Made by a program: the position numbers and the translations under genes. 36,231 nt of DNA, taken from positions 1-36,231 of the IMG/VR virus record IMGVR_UViG_3300033149_006882; one strand, given 5' to 3'. The DNA is from a virus. Below the pieces are notes generated by a model that did no database searches, had not been told where the DNA came from, and saw only the letters and a list, made by a program, of their open reading frames with translations. This document shows, in pieces, positions 5,094 to 13,182 of this stretch (its first letter is position 1; each line of letters starts with the position of its first letter).

Positions 5094-6458
5094 ATGGCTG
5101 TTTCTGTAAAAAAATTGGCTGAAACAATAAGATGGTCGCCTTACGGCTATTGGGACGAGAACGGGAATTTTGTTGAAAAAAGGCACGAGGGGCAGATAGA
5201 GGTGCTGGAAGCCTACAACAAGGGAGCGGAAGAAATAGTGGTTATGTGCGGAACCAGATGGGGAAAAACGGAAATTGCTTCCTTCCTCACCTTGAAAACA
5301 TTTTTAGACGGAATATCCGAGATAAAAAACAAGAAGAAAGACAGCATAAAAATATGGGTGGTAGCCCCTTCTTACGAGCTTACCAAGAAGGTGTTTGAAA
5401 ATGTTGTTAAGTGGTTTCTTAAAATATATCCCCAAGCCCACCAGAACGTGAGCTATCGCCCTTTTCCCCAGATTAAAATGGCGGAAGGCGTCTGGATACA
5501 GGGAAAGTCGGCGACAGAGGTGGAAAGTTTGCTGGGGGAGGAGCTGGATTTCCTTGTGGTGGACGAGGCGTCTCGGCTTAAGAGGGAAGTTTGGGAGAAT
5601 TACCTCTACGCAAGGCTTACTTCCAGAAACGGCAGGGCGATACTTATTTCCACTCCGTTTGGCAGGAACTGGTTTTGGGAGGAATACCTTAAGGCGAAAG
5701 AAAAGGGCTTTGGGTTCAACTATCCCACCATTAGCAACCCTTATTTCCCAAAGGAAAAGTGGGAGGAAGCCAAGAAGAGAATGCCAGAGAAAGTGTTTAA
5801 CCAAGAATTTATGGCAATGGCTTTGGAAGGAGCCGCAAGCGTGTTCAGGGGTGTGGATGAGATAATAAGGCGGGACTGCCTTATGGACGTTATGCCGAAC
5901 CACAGGTATGTTATGGGAGTGGATTTGGCAAGGCACAACGATTACACTGTCCTGATAGTGGTGGACAAATGGAACCATAAGGTAGTTTATTTTGACAGGT
6001 TTAAAAATGTAAATTACCCTTTCCAGAAAAAGAGGATAAAAGCCGTGTCCCAGCGGTATAACAACGCAAAGATAATAATAGACGGGACAACTATGGGAGA
6101 GCCTGTGGCGGAGGACTTAAAGCGGGAAGGGCTGTTTGTGGAGGATGTAAAGGTTCACAGGGGCTCTAAGCAGGACATAGTGGAAAAGCTTTCAATATTT
6201 ATAGAGCAAAAGCAGATTTGGATACCGCAGGAGCCGATTTTGGTGGACGAGCTGAAATCTTACGGCTGCAGGTATACGGAAGCGGGAAATGTTGTTTTCT
6301 CGGCTCCCCACGGTATGCACGACGACTGCGTTATGGCTCTTGCCCTGGCGGTATGGGGCTTATACGGAAAAGCGACTGAAAAGACCCCCATAGAACTGGA
6401 AATGGAAAAAACAAAGGCAAAGTTAAGGCTTGCTGGGACAAGGGAAAACTATATCTAA
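5094..6458 (+). CDS. terL: Terminase large subunit
   Basis: This 454-residue packaging motor has both domains. The ATPase has Walker A CGTRWGKTE (52-60) and Walker B LDFLVVDEASRL (about 150-161), followed by the coupling motif LISTPFG (about 182-188). The RNase H-like nuclease has VMGVDLARHNDYT (about 278), IIIDGTTMGEP (about 325) and HDDCVMALALAVWG (about 407), which provide the three acidic metal ligands. It cuts concatemers and drives DNA into the prohead through the portal encoded just downstream. Length is normal. Confidence 0.95.
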   Translation: MAVSVKKLAETIRWSPYGYWDENGNFVEKRHEGQIEVLEAYNKGAEEIVVMCGTRWGKTEIASFLTLKTFLDGISEIKNKKKDSIKIWVVAPSYELTKKVFENVVKWFLKIYPQAHQNVSYRPFPQIKMAEGVWIQGKSATEVESLLGEELDFLVVDEASRLKREVWENYLYARLTSRNGRAILISTPFGRNWFWEEYLKAKEKGFGFNYPTISNPYFPKEKWEEAKKRMPEKVFNQEFMAMALEGAASVFRGVDEIIRRDCLMDVMPNHRYVMGVDLARHNDYTVLIVVDKWNHKVVYFDRFKNVNYPFQKKRIKAVSQRYNNAKIIIDGTTMGEPVAEDLKREGLFVEDVKVHRGSKQDIVEKLSIFIEQKQIWIPQEPILVDELKSYGCRYTEAGNVVFSAPHGMHDDCVMALALAVWGLYGKATEKTPIELEMEKTKAKLRLAGTRENYI

Positions 6459-6459
6459 T

Positions 6460-6681
6460 ATGGGGAAAAAAATAGAAATACAAAAGAATATGGACTTTAA
6501 GCCGTCTCCCCAATACGCCCATTTATTCGAGTCGGAAAACTGGAGGCTCAGGTCTCAATACACTGCCGACCCTTATTACGACAAGGTGTGCAAAATATGC
6601 GGCAGGAGAACTATTTGGGACATTTGCGGCTGGTGCAAATTGGAAAAAAAACTTAATTCACGAGGCAAAAAAAGAAAATGA
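6460..6681 (+). CDS. Small zinc-ribbon protein between terL and portal
   Basis: ATG 6460 follows the terL stop by one base, and the TGA overlaps the portal ATG (ATGA), so translation is coupled. The 73-residue product has CKIC (44-47) and CGWC (56-59), a four-cysteine zinc knuckle, and a basic tail (LNSRGKKRK). It may bind DNA or help assemble terminase on the portal. The frame is open upstream into terL but the tight-junction start is preferred. Confidence 0.65.
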   Translation: MGKKIEIQKNMDFKPSPQYAHLFESENWRLRSQYTADPYYDKVCKICGRRTIWDICGWCKLEKKLNSRGKKRK

Positions 6682-8408
6682 AAGAAATATGGCAGACAAT
6701 AAAACAGGAGCTGGATATGTGGGACAAGCCTGTTGTTCCCTACAATCCTGTTTTTGCCAAAAAGCAAAAAGACATAATAAACGTCATAGACCATTATTGG
6801 GCTTCAAGATATGTTGAAGGGGATTACGACTCCCTTAACTTTAGGAAGATATTTCTCAATGTTGTTTTAAACCCCACAGAGGTTGCCCAAAAGCTGGTGG
6901 ACTTGGATACCAAGGACATAAGATTCTTTACCGACAACCCAGATTTTTATTATATCCTTTGGTTTTACGAGACCCTTTTTAAAAGGTGGCTTAAATATTC
7001 AGAAAACCAGTTTGGGCAGACATTTGGCCAGTTCCTTAACGCTATGGTTTACAACTGGCCGAAATACGGACATTTGCTTGTTAAGAAAGCCAAGGGAACG
7101 GTTCATATTGTCCCCCTCCAGACAGTTATTGTAAAGCAGGACGCAAGAGACTTTTTGTCTTCTCCTTTCTTAATAGAAAAGCACGAATACGAGCCAGAGG
7201 AGCTGGAGGCCACAGGCTGGGACAATGTGAAGGAGGTGATAGACAAATATTATAAACCAGGGAAAAGGATAAAAGTGTACGAAAGGATTGGCTGGACAAA
7301 GGTGTCGGACAAATACAACTACTTTATAGTGCCCGAAGGAGTGGAAGACCCCAATTATATTCTTTTATACGACAAAAGGGAGAAAAAAGACCTTTACAAG
7401 GAATTAAAATGGGACGATATTCCAGGAAGGGCTTTGGGCAGAGGAACAGTGGAAAGATTGTTTGAGTCGCAAATAGCGGTTAACCAAACAGAAAATCTTT
7501 TCAGAAAGAGCTTAAGATGGACTTCCAAACAGATATTCCAAACGAAAGACGAAACCATTGCCAAAAACCTTGTAACCCAGATAGAGGATGGGGATGTTAT
7601 TGCTCTCAATTCCGAAATTTCAAAAATTCCTGTGGAAGAAAGAAACCTCCACTCCTACAATTATGCGGATGTTAAGTGGGACAGGCATATTCAGGACATT
7701 ACCTTTTCCTACAGCCAGATGGCTGGAGAGAGGCCGCCATCGGGAACGCCTTTGGGAACTTCCATATTGCAGACCCAAATGGCCGCCCAGTATTATGACT
7801 TAAAGAGGGAAGATTTCGGTCTTTTCCTAAAGAAGCTGATAAAAGACTGGATTATTCCAGATTTTGAAAAAGAGCTGAAAAAAGAAAAAAGGCTGCTGCT
7901 TCAGGACTTGGGAGAGGACAGAGCGGAAAAGATAAGGAACCTTATTTTGACCCAGAGGGTTAACAATGCCATTGTTAAGTTTGTTTCCCAGAAAATGCGG
8001 GTTCCGACAGAGGAGGAGGTGGAAACCATTAAGAGCATCCAAAAAGCCCTTATTTTAAAAGAGAAAAGCCTGTCTTTGCCCCCAGAGAGCTTTAAAAACA
8101 TAGAATACGAAATGGATATTCTTATAACGAACGAACAGGTTGACACGGCTTCAAGGCTTACCACCCTGCAGACCATTTTCCAGATATTGGGCTCCAATCC
8201 TACCGTTCTGCGGGACAAGAACATAAAGAGGATATTTTACAAGATGATAGAATTGGCTGGATTTTCTCCAGCGGAATTGTCGGAAGTGGAACCGCCCACG
8301 GTGGAAGAAAGAGGTTTGGAAGAAGGGGCAAAAGTGGCTGGTTCTATGCCAAGGCTTGCCAGCCAGCCCGTTCAGCCAGAAGTTTTAACAAAACTTAAAA
8401 CATTATGA
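6678..8408 (+). CDS. Portal protein
   Basis: This 576-residue protein directly follows terL and precedes the scaffold and capsid genes, where the portal is expected. It has the charged, mixed alpha/beta composition of portals. Its C-terminal third (REDFGLFLKKLIKDWIIPDFEKELKK and following helices) resembles the portal stem and crown. MAGERPPSGTPLGTSIL (about 350-366) recalls the conserved loop before the clip (family usually ...GxRPPSGT...L...). It forms the dodecameric DNA channel at the head vertex. Assigned from position, size and this motif; no catalytic motif exists to confirm it. Confidence 0.8.
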   Translation: MKEIWQTIKQELDMWDKPVVPYNPVFAKKQKDIINVIDHYWASRYVEGDYDSLNFRKIFLNVVLNPTEVAQKLVDLDTKDIRFFTDNPDFYYILWFYETLFKRWLKYSENQFGQTFGQFLNAMVYNWPKYGHLLVKKAKGTVHIVPLQTVIVKQDARDFLSSPFLIEKHEYEPEELEATGWDNVKEVIDKYYKPGKRIKVYERIGWTKVSDKYNYFIVPEGVEDPNYILLYDKREKKDLYKELKWDDIPGRALGRGTVERLFESQIAVNQTENLFRKSLRWTSKQIFQTKDETIAKNLVTQIEDGDVIALNSEISKIPVEERNLHSYNYADVKWDRHIQDITFSYSQMAGERPPSGTPLGTSILQTQMAAQYYDLKREDFGLFLKKLIKDWIIPDFEKELKKEKRLLLQDLGEDRAEKIRNLILTQRVNNAIVKFVSQKMRVPTEEEVETIKSIQKALILKEKSLSLPPESFKNIEYEMDILITNEQVDTASRLTTLQTIFQILGSNPTVLRDKNIKRIFYKMIELAGFSPAELSEVEPPTVEERGLEEGAKVAGSMPRLASQPVQPEVLTKLKTL

Positions 8409-8626
8409 AGCTGACCCAGCCAGAAGAAAACTTTATAAAAAATAACAAAGAGTTCCTGCTTTCCATTTTTGAAAAGAGCGTGGAAGACTTGAAGGAGGAA
8501 ATGATACAGGACGAGGGAAACAGAGACAAGATAGCTGACCTTATTAAGTTTTTCCGCCAATGGCAGGTGAAAATAGGCATTATCTCAAGGTCGGACAAAA
8601 AAAAGAAAAAAGACAATTATATCTAA
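8405..8626 (+). CDS. Small helical protein after portal
   Basis: A 73-residue protein whose ATG overlaps the portal stop (ATGA). It is almost wholly helical (LTQPEENFIKNNKEFLLSIF then EKSVEDLKEEMIQDE) and ends in a lysine-rich tail (KKKKKDNYI). Very similar small helical proteins often follow phage portals and may be minor head components or assembly helpers. No catalytic motif is seen. Confidence 0.6.
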   Translation: MKLTQPEENFIKNNKEFLLSIFEKSVEDLKEEMIQDEGNRDKIADLIKFFRQWQVKIGIISRSDKKKKKDNYI

Positions 8627-8630
8627 AAAT

Positions 8631-8825
8631 ATGGCTAAAAAGAGAAAATGGATACAGAGAGCGGTTAAAAGGCCAGGAGCTTTTACCGCTTGGTGCAAGA
8701 AGCACGGCTTTTCTGGACCGACAAAAGCCTGCATTGTCTACGCCAAAAAGGTCGCCAAGAAAACAGGGAACAAGAGCTTAATGGGGCAGGCCCTTTTTGC
8801 CCAGAAAGCCAAAAAAGGTTTTTAG
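8631..8825 (+). CDS. Small basic virion-region protein
   Basis: A 64-residue, highly basic protein beginning MAKKRKWIQRAVKRPGAFTA. The W-I-Q-x-A-x-K-x-P-G-A start is one I recognise from small proteins in phage head operons. CKKHGFSGPTKACIVYAKK has two cysteines. The charge suggests DNA binding, perhaps packaged in the head. It starts four bases after the preceding stop. Confidence 0.65.
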   Translation: MAKKRKWIQRAVKRPGAFTAWCKKHGFSGPTKACIVYAKKVAKKTGNKSLMGQALFAQKAKKGF

Positions 8826-8829
8826 TATT

Positions 8830-9000
8830 ATGCCATTGCCATTGCCAAAAAAAGGAGAAACAAGTCAGGATTTTATAAGCAGATGTATGGGTTATGAGAT
8901 TATGAAAAGAGAGTTTCCAGAACAGAAACAGAGGCTTGCTGTTTGTTATTCCCAATTTAGAAAGAAAAGAAAGTGGATTAAAAAAGGTCGTAAAAAATAA
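8830..9000 (+). CDS. Small conserved head-region protein (RCM...AVCYS type)
   Basis: ATG 8830 follows the preceding stop by four bases; the frame opens earlier but that start lies inside the preceding gene. The 56-residue product MPLPLPKKGETSQDFISRCM then EFPEQKQRLAVCYSQF matches a widespread phage motif (PKKGE...FISRCM...EFPD..QR.AVCYS.W) found near capsid or protease genes. Its function is not established. The tail is basic (RKKRKWIKKGRKK). Confidence 0.75.
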   Translation: MPLPLPKKGETSQDFISRCMGYEIMKREFPEQKQRLAVCYSQFRKKRKWIKKGRKK

Positions 9001-9018
9001 TAATAAAATAATTCATTT

Positions 9019-9633
9019 ATGTCAGAAGATATTAGAGAGGAGGGGACCGTAGAAACCCCGACAGAGGAGGGGACCGACAAAACCCCAGAGGAAGCGAAAA
9101 CCTCTGAAAAAACACAAACCGAGGCCGAAGGTCTCTCAAAGGAGCAAAAGAGCAAACTGGAGGCGTTTGACAGGATTTATGCCGAGAAGAAAAGCCTGGA
9201 AGAGAAGGTAAAGGTTTTAGAGGAGGAAATGGAAAAAATAAAACCCTCTTCTAAAGCGGAAGAAGGCAAGCAGAACGAGGAAGAAGTGGAAGAGTGGTCG
9301 GCCCCAACCGACCCCATAGAAATTGTAAGGTTGGGAAAGGTGCTGAACGGATATTCCGAGGAAGAAATAGAATTCATTATGCGGAACGCTCCAACGAGAG
9401 ATGTAGAGGGTATTATCGGAGCCACAAAAGACCCTTGGGTTCAGGCCGCTATTAAGGCTCAAAGGGAAAAGGTCGCAAAGGAGAATAAAACTCCCGAGCC
9501 TTCTTCTCCTACCCATACTCCTTTTCCGACCGAGGAAGACGCTTCCAAGGCGGTGAAAGAAGGCAGGGTGGCCCAAGTGGTGGCCGAGAAGATGAAAAAA
9601 CTCTCGGCGGAAAAGTTAGGCGAGGGAATATAA
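9019..9633 (+). CDS. Head scaffolding protein (probable)
   Basis: This 204-residue acidic protein lies directly before the major capsid gene. Residues 1-45 are low-complexity Glu/Thr. Residues 45-78 form a coiled coil (RIYAEKKSLEEKVKVLEEEM). A helical middle and a Pro-rich linker (TPEPSSPTHTPF) follow, then a short basic helical C-terminus (AEKMKKLSAEKLGEGI) that would bind the capsid subunit. This organisation is typical of scaffolds, which fill the prohead and leave or are cleaved on maturation. No protease gene was recognised nearby. Confidence 0.75.
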   Translation: MSEDIREEGTVETPTEEGTDKTPEEAKTSEKTQTEAEGLSKEQKSKLEAFDRIYAEKKSLEEKVKVLEEEMEKIKPSSKAEEGKQNEEEVEEWSAPTDPIEIVRLGKVLNGYSEEEIEFIMRNAPTRDVEGIIGATKDPWVQAAIKAQREKVAKENKTPEPSSPTHTPFPTEEDASKAVKEGRVAQVVAEKMKKLSAEKLGEGI

Positions 9634-9637
9634 CTAA

Positions 9638-10570
9638 ATGGCAGTTAAAGGAACGAACCTTCGTGTTTTCAGCCCTGAGGTGTGGAGTTCTTTCGTTAAG
9701 GTCTACTTCAAGAACCGATTGTATGCGGCTAAGCTCTTTATGGATTTTTCAGATGAGACCAAGGGAGGCGGTGATACCATTACCATCCCTCACTTGGATG
9801 AAGGACCTTCTCCTTCTACCCTGACCCAAACTACAGGCGCTTTGACTGACTTTGTGGTGACGCACACCAGAAGCCAGCTGACGATTGATACTTGGAAGGG
9901 CCAATCTAAATTCTTTTCCGACTTTGAGTTGGGAAGAATTGCCACCAAGTATAACATCCAGGAGATGGAATTGCGGGACAACATTGCCTATAAGCTGTCT
10001 CAGGATTTAGACACCGCTTTAGTAGGACAAAACGGAGAAGCGGCAAATATCCAACTGCACACTGGAACGTCTGCTACTGCTGTTAACAATACAACCGTTC
10101 AGGAAGCCATCAGAATTGCTCAATCTTATTCGCTTGACTTTTCTGGTTTGGTTTTCCTGTTCCACCCCAACGCTTTGTGGGGCGAGTTGTTAAGAAAACA
10201 GCAGTTTATAGACGCTTCCCAGTTTGGAAAGCCTGTTATCTCTGTGCCCAAAGGCTCTATGGACAGCGGTGAACTTCCTCCTATTGGCAGTTTATACGGC
10301 GTTCCTGTTTATTCATCTCCCCAGGTTGGCGCTTGCCAGGGTGTAGGGACAGACGGTTATCCTTCAAGCTCTCACAGAAACCTGTTAATCCATAAGAGAG
10401 CTATCGTCTATGCCATTGGAAACATAGACGGTATGGGAACTGGTCCGAGACTACAAACTGTAAGAGCAACCGCTGGAGGTTATCTTGGAACCCGTGTCAT
10501 AGGAGACCTTATGTATGGAACCAAGACTATTGGCAAATACGAAGGTGTAAGAATTATTTCAGATACGTAA
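9638..10570 (+). CDS. Major capsid protein, HK97-like fold
   Basis: This 310-residue protein starts four bases after the scaffold stop. GGGDTITIPHL, RSQLTIDTWKGQSKFFSDFE and the internal helix LRDNIAYKLSQDLDTALVGQNG are typical of capsid proteins of the N4-gp56/HK97-like type. LVFLFHPNALWGELLRKQQF then GSLYGVPVYSSPQVG is the A-domain pattern. Codon use (fewer AGA/AGG and more balanced third positions) differs from neighbours, as expected for a highly expressed gene. An unusual structured RNA element follows its stop. Confidence 0.88.
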   Translation: MAVKGTNLRVFSPEVWSSFVKVYFKNRLYAAKLFMDFSDETKGGGDTITIPHLDEGPSPSTLTQTTGALTDFVVTHTRSQLTIDTWKGQSKFFSDFELGRIATKYNIQEMELRDNIAYKLSQDLDTALVGQNGEAANIQLHTGTSATAVNNTTVQEAIRIAQSYSLDFSGLVFLFHPNALWGELLRKQQFIDASQFGKPVISVPKGSMDSGELPPIGSLYGVPVYSSPQVGACQGVGTDGYPSSSHRNLLIHKRAIVYAIGNIDGMGTGPRLQTVRATAGGYLGTRVIGDLMYGTKTIGKYEGVRIISDT

Positions 10571-10577
10571 TACACTT

Positions 10578-10642
10578 CCTTGTGGTGTCGTCTGTCGGGA
10601 GAAACTTGCCTCGTTTTCTCCTGACGACGAGGCAAGGCGACA
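10578..10642 (+). promoter_or_regulatory. Large hairpin / possible H-type pseudoknot after the capsid gene
   Basis: Bases 10588-10604 pair with 10615-10630 to make about 16 bp (one G-U, one bulged T) around a 10-base loop. The loop holds CTTGCCTCG (10605-10613), perfectly complementary to CGAGGCAAG (10628-10636), so the loop can pair downstream of the stem as a pseudoknot. CCTTG (10578-10582) can also extend the stem with CAAGG (10633-10637). No T run follows, so it is not a classical terminator. It may stabilise capsid mRNA or limit readthrough into the glycosyltransferases. Confidence 0.65.
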
Positions 10643-10650
10643 AAGTAGTT

Positions 10651-11538
10651 ATGAAAATAGTTTATTTCGCAAACACCAAAAACAAAAAATACCAATTTGT
10701 AAAAGACATCCAAAAAGGTCTTTCACAGCTCAATTATCAGGTTGTTTTATTGCCAGAGGACACTCCGCTGGAAAAGATAAAGAAAGAGTGCGAAAATGCG
10801 GATTTGTTCCTGTTTCACGAAGGAGGGGTTAAGACAGAAACAGAGTTTGACTTTCAGCTGACCTGCGCCAGGCTTCAAAACATACTTGACAATATAAAGT
10901 GCAAAAAGGTTTTCTGGTTTCCCCATTTGGTTATAGGTTTGGGAAACAGCTGGATGGAGCAGATAATTCCTTTTGTGGATTACGGGTTTTTGACAGACGG
11001 GCATTTTGTCAGAAGGCACAAATACGATAACCTGTTCCATTTGCCCATTAGCTGTTTGGAAGGGAAAAAAGGGAAAGAAAGGCAAGAGTTCAAAACAGAC
11101 ATTGCCTTTGTCGGCTCCCTTTTTCCAGAAAGGGAATTGTTTGTAAATCTCCTTAAAAAGAGATATGGGCACAAGGTAAAGGTTTTTCAGGACTTGTATG
11201 GGCAGGATTTTTACGACCTGTGCCAATCTGCCAAGATAGTTGTTTATTCCCCGTTTCCTTATAAGGATTATTACTGGACAGACGCCCTTTACCGAGGGCT
11301 TGCGGGAGAAGCGTTTATTGTTTTTCCCAAACTGGAAGGGCTGAAAGAGGAAGGATTTGTCAACGGTTTCCACTACATAACCTACAGCGATAAGGAAGAG
11401 TTGTTTTTGGCGGTAGATTATTACCTTGAAAAGCCAAAAGAAAGGAAAATAATAGCAAGCCAGGGCAAGGAATTTGTTCTGGAAAATTACGAAATAAAAC
11501 AACAACTTAAAAAAATAACAGAAAAATTATGGACATAG
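10651..11538 (+). CDS. Glycosyltransferase, CgeB-like / GT-B
   Basis: A 295-residue protein. I chose ATG 10651 (MKIVYFANTKNKKYQFVKDI); the frame is open to 10582 but that part is the hairpin region. The Rossmann-like N-half is followed by FVGSLFPERE (about 150) and the C-half SAKIVVYSPFPYKDYYWTDALYRGLAGEAFIVF, typical of CgeB or GT1-like nucleotide-sugar sites. TYSDKEELFLAVDYYLEKPKERKIIASQGKEFVLENY is the usual C-terminal ending of such enzymes. It would act on the host envelope glycan or on virion proteins. It is first in a four-gene glycosyltransferase row. Confidence 0.75.
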   Translation: MKIVYFANTKNKKYQFVKDIQKGLSQLNYQVVLLPEDTPLEKIKKECENADLFLFHEGGVKTETEFDFQLTCARLQNILDNIKCKKVFWFPHLVIGLGNSWMEQIIPFVDYGFLTDGHFVRRHKYDNLFHLPISCLEGKKGKERQEFKTDIAFVGSLFPERELFVNLLKKRYGHKVKVFQDLYGQDFYDLCQSAKIVVYSPFPYKDYYWTDALYRGLAGEAFIVFPKLEGLKEEGFVNGFHYITYSDKEELFLAVDYYLEKPKERKIIASQGKEFVLENYEIKQQLKKITEKLWT

Positions 11539-12392
11539 CATTTAGATGTTCTTTGTCAGTCATAAATTTCAAAGACAAAATTAAAAAGGTCTGGGGGTTG
11601 AGAGAATGGATTGGGGCGGACGACCCAGCCGAATATGTTTTGTTCTTCGGCTTGTATACCCAGCACGATTACGACGCTTGGTGGTATTTGCCAGAAAACA
11701 AAAAAAGAATGGTTTTCTGGTGCGGGTCGGACATTTTAAACACCCTGGACAATCCAGAATTCCAAAGAAGGTTAAAGTTGTTTCCAAAAGCCAAACATTT
11801 CTGCGAGACAGAAGCAGAGGCGGAGAATTTAAGGAAAATGGGCATAAAGCCAAAAGTGGTTCCTTCTTTTTTAGAGGACGAAGATTCTTTCCCGTTAACC
11901 TACAAGCATTCTGAAACGCCTCATATCTGGATGTGCGCTCATCCGCAGAGAGAAAGAGAATATGGAGTGGATATTATACTGAGAATGGCTAAGAAGTTCC
12001 CAGATTACAAGTTCCACATTTACGGCATTTACGACTGGAAGGAGGAAGAAAAGCCAGACAATGTGATATACCACGGACAGGTGTCAAACGAAAGGTTTAA
12101 TATGGAGATAAGGAACTATCAGTGCGGATTTAGAGGAAACCTGCACGACGGATTGTCGGAAGTTCCAGTAAAAGCGGTTCTTATGGGGCAATACGCCATA
12201 ACGAGGATGAAATTTCCGTGGTTCTGGCACTTTGAGACGGAGGAGGAGTTGGAGAAACTTTTGGCCAAGCTGAAGGATATGAAAGACTGGAACAGAAAAG
12301 GGAGAAAAGCGTTAAAAGGTCAACTTAACAATTTTCCTTGGTGCAGGGAAAATTTAGTAGAGGCAATTAAAACCTTATGGAGGGAAGGTTAA
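11529..12392 (+). CDS. Glycosyltransferase, GT4-like (GT-B)
   Basis: A 287-residue protein overlapping the previous gene by 10 bases. FWCGSDILNT (about 63) is the first-domain loop seen in GT4-like enzymes. HPQREREYGVDIILRMAKKFPDYKFHIYG then NVIYHGQVSNERFNMEIRNYQCGFRGNLHDGLSEVPVKAVLMGQYAI matches the second-domain donor site (G.v....m...~...l..~.~~~g~p..~~EA~~~G.~vI). The nucleotide sugar used is unknown. It is compact relative to the usual 350 or more residues. Confidence 0.75.
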   Translation: MDIAFRCSLSVINFKDKIKKVWGLREWIGADDPAEYVLFFGLYTQHDYDAWWYLPENKKRMVFWCGSDILNTLDNPEFQRRLKLFPKAKHFCETEAEAENLRKMGIKPKVVPSFLEDEDSFPLTYKHSETPHIWMCAHPQREREYGVDIILRMAKKFPDYKFHIYGIYDWKEEEKPDNVIYHGQVSNERFNMEIRNYQCGFRGNLHDGLSEVPVKAVLMGQYAITRMKFPWFWHFETEEELEKLLAKLKDMKDWNRKGRKALKGQLNNFPWCRENLVEAIKTLWREG

Positions 12393-12399
12393 AAAATTT

Positions 12400-13182
12400 A
12401 TGAAAAAAATACTTCATTTCATTTATATTCCTCTTACAGGGCTTGGGATAGTGGAATACAAAGGGGACGAATGGTTTGCTTATAGAGTAGAGTTGTTTAA
12501 AAGATTTGTTCTTCCATCTTTAAAAAACCAACAGGACAAGGATTTTATTCTCTGGATTTCTTTTAGACCCCAAGAAAAAGACAACCCTGTAACAAAAAAA
12601 CTGGAAAACTATATTAAAAAAGCTGGCTTGAGATATATTTTCACCTTTCACGGCATTGCTATGAAGGACGACAGAGGTGTTTGGCACAATGCCACTTTGC
12701 CCCAAAGAATGGAAAAAATGCTGAAAGAAATCCAAGACCAGACAGAAAAAGCGGAGTGGGTTTACAAGACAGATTTGGGGTCGGACGATATGTTTTCAGA
12801 AGAAGCGATAAAAGAAATAAAAGAAATAAATCCGCAGGAATACGAGGCGGGATATTTTATAAACGGATACGCTTTGCACTTTCCCACAATGACATTGGCA
12901 GAGTGGAACAGGCCGACATCCTGTTCAAAATATACCGTGATTTATCCATACGACACATTTTTCAACGCAGAAAAGCATTTATACCACATAAAAGACCTGA
13001 CAACCCACGAGATAATTCCCACTATTTACAAAGCGTTTAAACTTCCAGACAGAAGGTATATGGCTGGAATTCACAAGGGAAACATATCAACCCATTGGAA
13101 CCATCCTTTTAAGGGAAGGGAATTAAAAGGTCAAGAAAAACAAGAAGTTCTTAAAAAATTTGGCTTATCTCATTTACTATGA
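12400..13182 (+). CDS. Glycosyltransferase, rhamnosyltransferase-like (GT-A)
   Basis: A 260-residue protein. LHFIYIPLTGLG, then RVELFKRFVLPSLKNQQDKDFILWISFRPQEK resembles putative rhamnosyltransferases (family type PF11316: R..LF..~tlPSL..Q.d.~F.w.~). KTDLGSDDMFSEEAIKEI (about 121-138) looks like the DxD region that binds Mg-nucleotide sugar. HKGNISTHWNH (about 224) may be the acceptor side. The stop overlaps the next ATG (ATGA). The donor assignment is tentative. Confidence 0.65.
   Translation: MKKILHFIYIPLTGLGIVEYKGDEWFAYRVELFKRFVLPSLKNQQDKDFILWISFRPQEKDNPVTKKLENYIKKAGLRYIFTFHGIAMKDDRGVWHNATLPQRMEKMLKEIQDQTEKAEWVYKTDLGSDDMFSEEAIKEIKEINPQEYEAGYFINGYALHFPTMTLAEWNRPTSCSKYTVIYPYDTFFNAEKHLYHIKDLTTHEIIPTIYKAFKLPDRRYMAGIHKGNISTHWNHPFKGRELKGQEKQEVLKKFGLSHLL

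Noticed and set aside
5304-5978. Long minus-strand open frame (224 codons) inside the terminase gene
   Set aside because: It is the antisense shadow of terL, with no ribosome site or coherent protein motifs, and terL motifs are complete on the plus strand. The same applies to the antisense frames at 10747-11505 and 21688-22170.
10582-10650. N-terminal extension of the first glycosyltransferase
   Set aside because: This segment is the hairpin/pseudoknot region; MKIVYFAN at 10651 is the natural start of the Rossmann-like fold.
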